DNA of 64,000 nucleotides from Istiophorus platypterus. Lineage: Eukaryota > Chordata > Actinopteri > Istiophoriformes > Istiophoridae. This document shows, piece by piece, positions 25,440 through 34,009 of this stretch. Location of the stretch: NCBI GenBank assembly GCA_016859345.1, contig CM029119.1:1286609-1350608 (forward strand), written 5' to 3'. Positions within the stretch are counted from its first letter, which is position 1; each line of letters begins with the position of its first letter. Made by a program: the position numbers and the translations under genes. The notes under the pieces are model-generated. The model saw nothing but the letters and a program-made list of their open reading frames with translations. It was not told the DNA's origin and made no database searches.

Positions 25440-27650
25440 GGACTAGTGGTGCATCACAAAACAGATGAAAGAAAACAGAACGAATATTAATAACTTGATA
25501 ATGCAGTTTCTGAAGAAATTGCAGTGGGATTGCTAGCTTCTGGAAAAACTAGCGCTAACTGCATTGCTTGCTAAAAAATTAAGTAGTTAATGAAGGCATT
25601 CAAGGACACTCTGTGATTCTGGTTCTGAATAGAGAAACTTTTAGAGCCTTTAGAACCAAATTTGATTTAGCCTCAGTTTTCTACTGAAATGGATACTAAA
25701 TTACTGAGAAATAGCAATTTGTATGTGTGTGCTTGTGTGTGTCTGTCTGTCTGTCCGTCCGTCTGCCTGTCTGTCTGTTTGGGTTGCCCGATGCTTCTTC
25801 ACAGCCAGCATCAGGAGACTTTGAAGAAATGCATGTGTCGTTTTTGTAGATAATGTTAAAAATGACTGAGATGTCCCAGTTTTAAAGACGATCCCATTTG
25901 TGTGTTTCCTTAAGAGTGGGATAGGTGAGTTAAAACTGGAGTCTAGGGATCAGTCTGAGGCTCATCTTTTTGTTCAAAGGATTCGAAAACAGTAAATCCT
26001 AATGCTAATCCTAAAGAGCACAGATTTGTTTAAAATTTGATTTTAAAATTGTGGGTGAGAATTGGAAGATCTGGGAGGTACACGAGCTGAAGTACAAAAA
26101 CTTTAGAAGAATTTTGAAGAGTTTTGAAGTTTAGAGTGGGTGATATCACTATGTGAAGTCACTGGATGATATCACTTACTCTAAACATCCATCTACTCAT
26201 TTCTATGGTTAAAAAAAAAATCTGAAAAAGCACTGATTATTTCAGTAAATATGAAATATTTGAGAGAAAAACAGAATCCAATGATGTCCTAATTTTGCTG
26301 AACATTTTAAAGTTCAAATGGAGTTTCTATGTTAAAGCGTGTTGGAGTTACAAATTGAAAAATGGTGGAATAATAATAAGACAAACTAAAAAATGTAATA
26401 TCTGAAGAAACTGTTGTGAAATTGCTGGCTTTTGAAGCTGAGAAGCTGAAGCTAAACAGAATTACTGGCTTGAATTTGTATAAAGAGGCTGTTGAAGTAG
26501 TGTGAAGAGTTGGAAATGTAATAAAGGGATGAAGAATGTAAACTGTAGTGCAAGCAGTTTAAGAAGTTTAAATGGGAGCATTGATTTTCAAGTGAGGTAA
26601 AGTACCAGAAGAAGGACTTGAGTGCAACTAAACTGCACCTGAATAAAAAAGGCAAGAAAAGAAATATTCACAGCCTAGCTGAATAGCTTGGAAATCTGGG
26701 AATAAGTGAAAGCTCAACTCCATTAAAGTGTTAACTTTGTATGCAGGAGGAATTGACAGAGAATGGAGAAATGGGAAGTAAGAAAGAGATGAAGGATGTA
26801 AAGTAAATCGTTAGAAATGAAAGGACTTGAAATGGAACCTATGGTTGAAGAATTTGAAAACGTTTCTGGGATTTTCTACTGTTAGAAAATGCACAGACAT
26901 GTAAGTTAAGGATACACCAACTGCTGTTAACCACTGGGTAAGACATGGAGTCAGCTGAGAGACATCTCTCAAACTCCGGTTTCTCAATAAAAGGCTATAA
27001 TTCCTATAGTCTAAAGTTTTATATTGCATGAGAGAGGAGACTCTGTCAAATTTAATAATATTAAGTATTTCTTCATGATGTGAAAATTTTCTTTATTTTG
27101 TTTTCCACCTAATGTTTTGGTTTCAGTTAACATGGGAGTAAATGGGGCAGTTGGATGGTTCTCCTGCCATTCAGAGGCTCATTGAGCCAAATGTATAAGT
27201 CTGTTTGCTTAGATGGTTAAAGAAGCAAAAGTGAAACAAGACAAATTTGCCTTCTTTCTGGCAGAAATGATGTGTGAAGAGTGAAATTTGTGGCTTTGAG
27301 GACAAGTTAAACAGAAATTCTCCCACTCTATTTGTGATGTCACTCACTCTTGCCTCTGAGCATTTTGCCCCATGGTCACTTGTGTAAAAATATGGAGATG
27401 TCAGGCAACTTCATGAAACTTGAACTGTGACTGTGTAAAAAGTGGGAATGGCATAGAAAAGCTGAAGTTATATGTGAATATCCCATTTTCAAGTTTAAAT
27501 GTGCACGTTCTACGCTGGAGCCACCTCTTGTTTAAACCTTGTTTTAAACCGTTCGAGGTAGGTGCGAATGTGTGTGTTGCGGACAATCTCTTGTTGTGTG
27601 CTACGTGTGTGAAAGGACAATGTCCAGAGAATCATGAGTTGATATGAGAA
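25440..27650 (+). repeat. candidate large unclassified repeat, purine-rich
   Basis: About 2.2 kb, unusually purine-rich on the plus strand (runs such as AAGAGGCTGTTGAAGTAGTG), with internal repetition. TTTCTGAAGAAATTGCAGTGGGATTGCTAGCTTCTGG at about 25506-25542 resembles ATCTGAAGAAACTGTTGTGAAATTGCTGGCTTTTGA at about 26400-26436. A CTGT/CCGT microsatellite lies at 25737-25780. No transposase, reverse transcriptase or terminal repeat was found, so class and boundaries are uncertain. It could be a nonautonomous element or a decayed satellite-like family. Confidence 0.35.
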
Positions 27651-27819
27651 AACAGCTTTTGTGCGAATCAGTGACAGACTAATTAAGTGCTGACAGTTTA
27701 CATTACAAGACTATACTACATACTACTGTAAATCTGCACTTTAATGTGATTCTACAGCATAGACCTATCTTTTGTAGCATTTAAAATATATCTATTTTTA
27801 CATATATAGTGTATATCAA

Positions 27820-28470
27820 TTAGTTTCCATTGAAGGACCCCATAAATACATTTTTGTCAATGAAGCTGGGTTCAATCTGCCAAAGGGGGGGGGGTAATTA
27901 GCAAATGGGTCATTGCCAAAGTTCCTGGCAAACTTGCTGACATGGGGACACTTGTTGCAGCCATAAGTATTCATGGGAATGTCCACCGTCATGCTTGGGG
28001 CCATACGACATTCAGCGCTTTCTTACATTTTTGGGTGGTGTTCAGGATGTTGGGCGTGACCAGCAGGATCATGAGCAGGCAGAGTAACCTGTCTATGTGT
28101 AGTTTGGGACAATGTCAATTTTTCACTGTGGTGTCTTGATACGAGAGTGGTTTAACATCCACAAGACATTCACAAACACAAATATTCATAAATGTTTGTC
28201 TTCCACCATACATTCCTTTCCTCTACCAAATAGAAGAAGAGTTTTTCCCTGCATGGCGTCGAAGGTCATGAAATGAAACCCCAGACCATGGAAAATGTCC
28301 CACAGACCACAGAATTGGCCTGTGTTGACATGGGTGTGGAGTCTTGCCAAGGCTGGATCCAGCACACCAGAGGATTTTTTCCTCGTGGCTAGGGTTGTAA
28401 GTGAAGTCTTCTGGCCTGACCCCACACAAAGATTTGGTGCTGAGGCCGAATGAAGAACTTGTCTATGTCC
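27820..28470 (+). pseudogene. Tc1/IS630-type transposase, C-terminal half
   Basis: On the plus strand the catalytic half of a DDE transposase is readable across frames. GPHKYIFVNEAGFNLPK (about 27831-27881) carries the first catalytic block, but Asp is replaced by Asn in the V-D-E-A-G-F motif. AAISIHGNVHRHAWG (about 27957-28000) follows. VVWDNVNFSL near 28100-28129 holds the second catalytic Asp. IEEEFFPAWRRR (about 28228-28263) matches the third, P-I-E-E-F-F-type block. KAGSSTPEDFF and EVFWPDPTQR close it at about 28430. Poly-G slippage near 27885 and several frame changes make it nonfunctional. The 5' half is missing here. The element's 3' noncoding region continues to 28813 and resumes after the RTE insertion at 31962. 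Confidence 0.75.
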
Positions 28471-28813
28471 TTTGAGGTATTTACTGCCATATTACTGGAT
28501 TTTTTTCAGTATGCAAGTGCTGAATCCACAGACATTCAATATTGTATTGCTGCAGTACTTACAGTTTGCAAAATCTAAATTGTATAAATGTATTGTGAAT
28601 ATTTTCTGTGAAATGCAAAATTTACTGTATCTTTAACAATTGACCTTTGTCTGGAGTTACCTATTCTTAACATTGTGTTTTCCAATTCCAATGTCATTTG
28701 TAATGAATTCTCAACAGTGCTTTCATTTGTAATGGCAGTGTATATGATCTTAAAATGTTTGATTTTGATATCTGATAAAAGTGTTTTAATGCAATTGTTT
28801 GATTTTGCAAGAT
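28471..28813 (+). mobile_element. 3' noncoding region of the Tc1/IS630-type element (part 1)
   Basis: AT-rich sequence directly after the transposase fragment, with phrases (TTGACCTTTGTCTGGAGTTAC, GTTTGATTTTGATATCTGA) that I associate with the 3' region of this transposon family. It is cut at 28813 by the RTE LINE and continues at 31962. Confidence 0.5.
28797..28813. repeat. left target-site duplication of the RTE LINE
   Basis: GTTTGATTTTGCAAGAT, 17 bases, identical to 31945-31961. It is followed by the LINE 5' end (AATGTAGCCGC). Confidence 0.95.
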
Positions 28814-31800
28814 AATGTAGCCGCAAGGGGACACAGGCCAGTGTCTTATTGTGCCGGTCCCAAGCCCGGATAAATACAGAGGGTTGTGTCAGGAAGGGCA
28901 TCCGACGTAAAACTTTTGCCAAATCAAACATGCGAGTCAGATCTATGAATCCCATACCGGATCGGTCGAGGCCCGGGTTAACAACGACCGCCATCGGTGC
29001 TGTTCACCTACAGGGTGCCGGTGGAAATTGGACTACTGTTGGTAGAAGAAGGAGAGGAGGAAGGTGTGTTCATAGGAAGAGAGAGAAGAGGAATGCCAAG
29101 AGGCTAGGACTGAGAGTAGGGACTTTGAATGTTGGAAACATGACAGGAAAGGGTAGAGAGTTAGTTGACATGATGCAGAGGAGGAAGGTAGACATATTGT
29201 GTGTCCAGGAGACCAGGTGGAAAGGTAGCAAGGCTAGAAGTTTGGGAGCAGGGTTCAAGTTGTTCTACCATGGTGTAGATAGGAAGAGAAACGGAGTAGG
29301 AGTTATCTTGAAAGAGGAGCTTGTTAGGAATGTCCTGGAGGTAAAAAGAGTGTCGGATAGAGTGATGAGTCTGAAGCTAGAAATCGAAGGTGTAATGTTC
29401 AATGTGGTTAGTGGGTATGCTCCACAGGTAGGCTGTGAGCTGGAGGAGAAGGAGAAATTCTGGTCGGACCTTGATGAAGCCATACAGAGCATCCCTAGAG
29501 ATGAGAGAGTTGTCATTGGTGCAGACTTCAATGGACATGTTGGTGCAGGAAACAGAGGCGATGAGGAAGCGATGGGCAGATACGGTATCCAGGAGAGGAA
29601 CGCAGAAGGACAGATGGTGGTTGATTTTGCAAAAAGGATGGAAATGGCTGTAGTGAATACTTTCTTCAAAAAGAGGCAGAAGCACAGGGTAACGTATAAG
29701 AGTGGAGGTAGGAGCACACAGATAGACTACATCTTGTGTAGACGGTGTAATCTGAAGGAGATCAGTGACTGCAAAGTAGTGGTTGGTGAGAGTGTAGCCA
29801 GACAGCATAGAATGCTGGTGTGTAGGATGACCTTGGTGGTGAGGAAGACGAAGAGGACAATGGCAGAGCAGAGGATGAAATGGTGGAAGCTAAAAAAGGA
29901 AGAGTGTTGCATGACTTTTAGGAAGGAGTTGAGGCAGGCTCTGGGAGGTCAGGAGGTGCTTCCAGATGACTGGAGAACTACAGCTAATGTGATCAGGGAG
30001 ACAGGGAGGAGAGTACTTGGTGTGTCATCTGGAAGGAAAGTAGATAAAGAGACTTGGTGGTGGAATGAGGAGGTGCATGAGTGTATACAGAAAAAGAGAT
30101 TAGCTAGGAAGAAGTGGGACACTGAGAGGACTGAAGAGAGTAGACAGGAGTACAGGGAGATGCAGCGTAAGGTGAAAGTAGAGGTGGCAAAGGCCAAACA
30201 AGGGGCTTATGATGACTTGTATGTTAGGTTGGACAGTAAGGAGGGAGAGACTGATCTATACAGATTGGCAAGGCAGAGAGACAGAGATGGGAAGGACGTG
30301 CAGCAGGTTGGGGTGATTAAGGATAGAGATGGAAATGTATTGACAGGTGCCAGCAGTGTGAAGGGAAGATGGAAAGAGTACTTTGAAGAGTTGATGAATG
30401 AGGAAAATGAGAGAGAACGAAGAGTAGAAGATGTGGCTGTTGTGGATCAGGAAATAGCAAAGACTAGTAAAGATGAAGTGAGGATGGCACTGAAGAGGAT
30501 GAAGAGTGGAAAGGCACTTGGTCCTGATGATATACCTGTGGAGGTATGGAAGTGTCTAGGAGAGGCGGCAGTAGAGTTTCTGACTGGGTTGTTTAACAGG
30601 ATCTTAGATAGTGAGAAGATGCCTGAGGAATGGAGGAGAAGTGTGCTGGTGCCCATTTTTAAGAACAAGGGAGATGTGCAGAACTGTGGCAACTACAGAG
30701 GAATAAAGCTGATGAGCCATACAATGAAGCTATGGGAAAGAGTAGTTGAAGCTAGACTAAGGGCAAAAGTGAGCATTTGTGAGCAGCAGTATGGCTTCAT
30801 GCCAAAAGAGTACCACAGATGCAGTATTTGCTTTGAGGATGTTGATAGAGAAGTACAGGGAAGGTCAGAGGGAGCTGCATTGTGTCTTTGTAGATCCGGA
30901 GAAAGCGTATGACAGGGTGCCCAGAGAGGAACTGTGGTACTGTATGAGGAAGTCTGGAGTGACAGAGAAGTATGTTAGAGTGGTGCAGGACATGTATGTG
31001 GACTGTAAGACAGTGGTTAGGTGTGCTGTAGGTGTGACAGAGGAGTTCAAGGTGGAGGTGGGACTGCATCAGGGATCAGCTCTAAGCCCTTCTTGTTTGC
31101 TATGGTGATGGACAGACTGACAGACGAGGTTAGACAGGAATCTCCATGGACTATGATGTTTGCAGATGACATTGTGATATGTAGTGAGAGCAGGGAACAG
31201 GTGGAGGAGAAGCTTGAGAGGTGGAGATTTGCCCTGGAAAGGAGAGGAATGAAGGTTAGCCGCAGCAAGACAGAGTACATGTGTGTGAATGAGAGGGACC
31301 CAAGTGGAAGAGTGAGGTTACAGGGAGAAGAGATAAAGAAGGTGGAGGATTTTAAGTACTTAGGGTCAACAGTCCAGGGCAATGGAGAGTGTGGAAAAGA
31401 GGTGAAGAAGCGTGTGCAGGCAGGCTGGAACGGGTGGAGAAAAGTGTCAGGTGTGATGTGTGATAGAAGAGTTTCAGCTAAAATGAAAGGAAAGGTGTAC
31501 AAAACTGTGGTGAGACCAGCGATGTTGTTTGGTCTAGAGACAGTGCCACTGAGGAAAAGACAGGAGGCAGAGCTGGAGGTAGCAGAGATGAAGATGTTGA
31601 GGTTCTCTCTGGGAGTGACCAGGATGGATAGGATCAGGAATTAGTACATCAGAGGGACAGCACATGTTAGAGGTTTAGGAGATAAAGTCAGAGAGGCCAG
31701 ACTGAGATGGTTTGGACATGTCCTGAGAAGAGATAGTGATTATATTGGTAGAAGGATACTGAGCTTTGAACTGCCAGGCAGGAGGCCTAGAGGAAGACCA

Positions 31801-31944
31801 AAGAGGAGGTTTATGGATGTAGTGAAAGAGGACATGAAGGTAGTTGGTGTGAGTGAAGAGGACGCAGAAGACAGGGTTAGATGGAGGACACTGATTCGCT
31901 GTGGCGACCCCTAAAGGGAAAAGCCGAAAGAAAAAGAAGAAGAA
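28814..31944 (+). mobile_element. full-length RTE-clade (Expander-like) LINE
   Basis: A 3131-base non-LTR retrotransposon bounded on both sides by a perfect 17-base target-site duplication. The 5' end has a GC-rich leader (AGCCGCAAGGGGACACAGGC, AGGGCATCCGACG), unlike the AT-rich host DNA. The body encodes an endonuclease/reverse transcriptase. The 3' end GCTGTGGCGACCCCTAAAGG GAAAAGCCGAAAG, followed by AAAAAGAAGAAGAA, is the short signature tail of a very abundant teleost RTE family. It inserted into the 3' part of an older Tc1/IS630-type transposon. G-rich coding-strand composition sets it apart from its surroundings. The low number of lesions and intact duplication indicate a fairly recent insertion. 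Confidence 0.95.
28849..31914 (+). pseudogene. RTE endonuclease/reverse transcriptase ORF, broken
   Basis: About 1020 codons of a single-ORF RTE protein that nicks the target and copies its own RNA. The APE-like endonuclease runs from TLNVGNMTGKG (about 29122) through CVQETRWK (catalytic Glu), GADFNGHVG (Asp/Asn), TQIDYILC (Asp) and ARQHRML (His) near 29816. A WWWNEEV linker lies at about 30055. The reverse transcriptase starts near 30470 (MKSGKALGPDDIPVEVW) and has YRGIKLM, EKAYDRVP, LHQGSALSP and the catalytic FADD at 31159-31170. A CRTRW-like end (FGHVLRR...GRPKRR) follows. Three lesions are visible: a shift near 30800 in an A-run after GFMP, a second near 31089 in a C-run, and a TAG at 31642-31644. 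The last reading frame ends at TAA 31912-31914. The true start codon is uncertain; 28849 is the first ATG. Confidence 0.93.
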
Positions 31945-31961
31945 GTTTGATTTTGCAAGAT
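31945..31961. repeat. right target-site duplication of the RTE LINE
   Basis: Exact 17-base copy of 28797-28813, immediately after the AGAAGAA tail. Confidence 0.95.
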
Positions 31962-32085
31962 GAGTATTGGGTTGTGTGAATGTAGTTTTGTGAATATACA
32001 CAAAACCTAGTTTTGTGTTTACAGTTTTCAGCAAAGGGGGGAAGTTTCAACGAATTTGAACTTTCAGCAATACACTGTACCCACA
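31962..32085 (+). mobile_element. 3' noncoding region of the Tc1/IS630-type element (part 2)
   Basis: Continuation of the host transposon after the RTE insertion. GAGTATTGGGTTGTGTGAAT, then GTTTTCAGCAAAGGGGGGAA and an end around CAATACACTGTA. The end is judged from remembered family sequence, so the boundary is approximate. Confidence 0.45.
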
Positions 32086-32930
32086 CTTACATCCCAGTGT
32101 TCATGCATGGGAGTGCTAGTAGACCAGAGAGAGACAATCATTTTATTTGTATTCTTAACAATATTGTCATTGAATTTCAAGAGAATATTCATGCTCCACA
32201 GAGGATGGAAGCATTTGATTCTAATAGTCCCAAATTTTTTAGCACTGTGGTTATTGTTACTGTTATTGCAGTTGGTTACCAAGACAAAGGTTCAGTACGC
32301 CTACTTCTGTTATGCTCCTATGGATTGTATTCAAGGGTAGGGGTAAATGACCTATGAGGTCATTCATGTTGGAGGAGTATTTATACAAATAACAATTTGT
32401 TTTTTCAGTTGATTATATTTGAAAATATCAGCCTATTTTACTACTATTTGTCTTCAAAATACCAAAAATGTTAACAGCAATTTTTTTTAGAAACTTTGAT
32501 TTAGTTTTGTCTTGAGTTCAGTTCTGTATTCAAGGAATTGTAAGTTAAATTTCTTTCAGGTTCAGGTCCAGTGGAATTTTGGAGGAAAGGCTCTCTTTTT
32601 TATCTACAGGACATTTTAAGTAGAAATTGGACCTGTAGTTTTTCTCGATCACTTACACACAATAAGTAGGCTTATTAACTTAACATCCCAAATGATGATA
32701 CCATCTACCAAAAGGCAGACCCATTTCCTGAAACTAAAAAGCCCCCTGTTTTCACACGTGATTCAGATATGGCGAACTTTTGTGAAAAACTACACACAAA
32801 TCCCTTCATGTATCACATGTTCTGATTTAGAAAGCACTTATATTACATATAATTGTTCATGCACCAATTAGAGCCTGAGGACAGATAGATAAAAGGACCA
32901 TGAGTCAGTTCACTTATTTTGGAATAATAA
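32086..32930. other. intergenic, no gene recognised
   Basis: No recognised exon. The overlapping frames at 32013-32357 have noncoding composition. Part of this stretch could be the unrecognised 5' end of the transposon fragment that follows. Confidence 0.4.
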
Positions 32931-32934
32931 AACC

Positions 32935-33580
32935 ACAAAGACCTGAGGGTGCAGGAAGAGGACACAATTAAGGAGGTGGAATAGAAAGAGGAAGGGCAGG
33001 GAGGCAAACAGTTACTGATGAGATTCTTGCAACTCTACTTGACCATGTCCTTGTCCATTGGATGTCACTGATGAAAGCTGGGCAAAGAGTGCAGGCAAAT
33101 CTGAGCTGCTTCACAGTAGCCTCGATAATCCTGAGTCTAAAAAAGGAAAATAGGTAGATAACTTACATGCTGCTCTCTACTATAACCCTGGAATGCTGTA
33201 CTCAGCACTGTTACAGAAGATACATGTACTGTAGCTGTTTTTTGTATTGTCCTGTATGGTCTCTGATATACCTTGTATTACTGTACCATATCATATACAG
33301 TTAAATTTTAATCACTGTGTGCTCCTATTTTATAAAATGGATGGCTTACTGTAATTCCATCAGTACATCCATTTTTGCAGAACTGATAGACAAACACCAA
33401 TGGATGCAGAAGACAGCTATTTTCAGAAGAGCAGGGGATGAAAATCAAAAATATACAGGAGGAATCATACAGGAGAATTGCTGATGATCAGGGAATATTC
33501 CATGATGCATCCAGCATCCCAACTATCAATCATTCTTTTAAACAGGCCTATTGTGTTCCTTTCAAAAAGAACTTTTTCTT
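32935..33580 (+). pseudogene. Tc1/IS630-type transposase, N-terminal half
   Basis: The plus strand reads a Gly/Arg-rich start (GRGRAGRQ, about 32990), then TVTDEILATLLDHVLVHWMS and RVQANLSCFTVASIILSL (to about 33140). This is the first DNA-binding region of the same transposase type whose C-terminal half lies at 27.8-28.5 kb. About 230 unrelated or decayed bases follow. Then KIKNIQEESYRRIADDQGIF, a serine/threonine-rich recognition helix and KQAYCVPFKKN (about 33440-33570) match the second DNA-binding region and inter-domain linker. There are stops and frame changes throughout, and nothing of the catalytic domain follows. Assignment rests on the ordered matches to a remembered family pattern. 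Confidence 0.6.
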
Positions 33581-34009
33581 TCCTTTTTCTTTCCTTTTTT
33601 TAAAAAAACATCTGTTTTTGATATTTTAGTTAACAAACCAGCATTAAGCATCTTATACAACTTACACAAAATATTACAAAAAAGTAGAGAATTTTTATAC
33701 AAAGACCAAGAAAACAAAATGAGATATACAGAACAGATACAGTAAACTATAAATATCAACCAAGGTACAAAGCTGCTTTAGATGATTATCATTAATACTT
33801 TACAATAGTTATAACCCAGTTATAGTAGCCAATTATTAAGGGGATGTCAATTTTCTTCTATCTGATCAATAGAGGGTTGAACGGTCTTATGGAACTTCTC
33901 AAATGAACCTTGTTATCTGAGTTCTTCGAATTTAATGTGTTACATGACATCTTTCATCAGTGCTGCATAAGTGCGAGGCTGTGTCTGTTTCCAGCTCAGT
34001 ACAATTAGT
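33581..34009. other. intergenic or 3' UTR of the minus-strand L1
   Basis: AT-rich with a T-rich run at 33570-33620. It may include the 3' noncoding end of the L1-like element, but nothing in it is diagnostic. Confidence 0.35.

Noticed and set aside
28186..28429. Two overlapping minus-strand frames that at first looked like a novel or enzyme-like gene
   Set aside because: The plus strand of the same stretch carries ordered Tc1/IS630 transposase motifs (IEEEFF, VFWPDPTQR), which explains the sequence better.
29070..31502. Several minus-strand frames of 60-151 codons across the RTE element
   Set aside because: Antisense shadows of a strongly conserved plus-strand reading frame.
31930..31944. 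AGAAGAAGAA run as a separate microsatellite
   Set aside because: It is the 3' tail of the RTE element, bounded by the target-site duplication.
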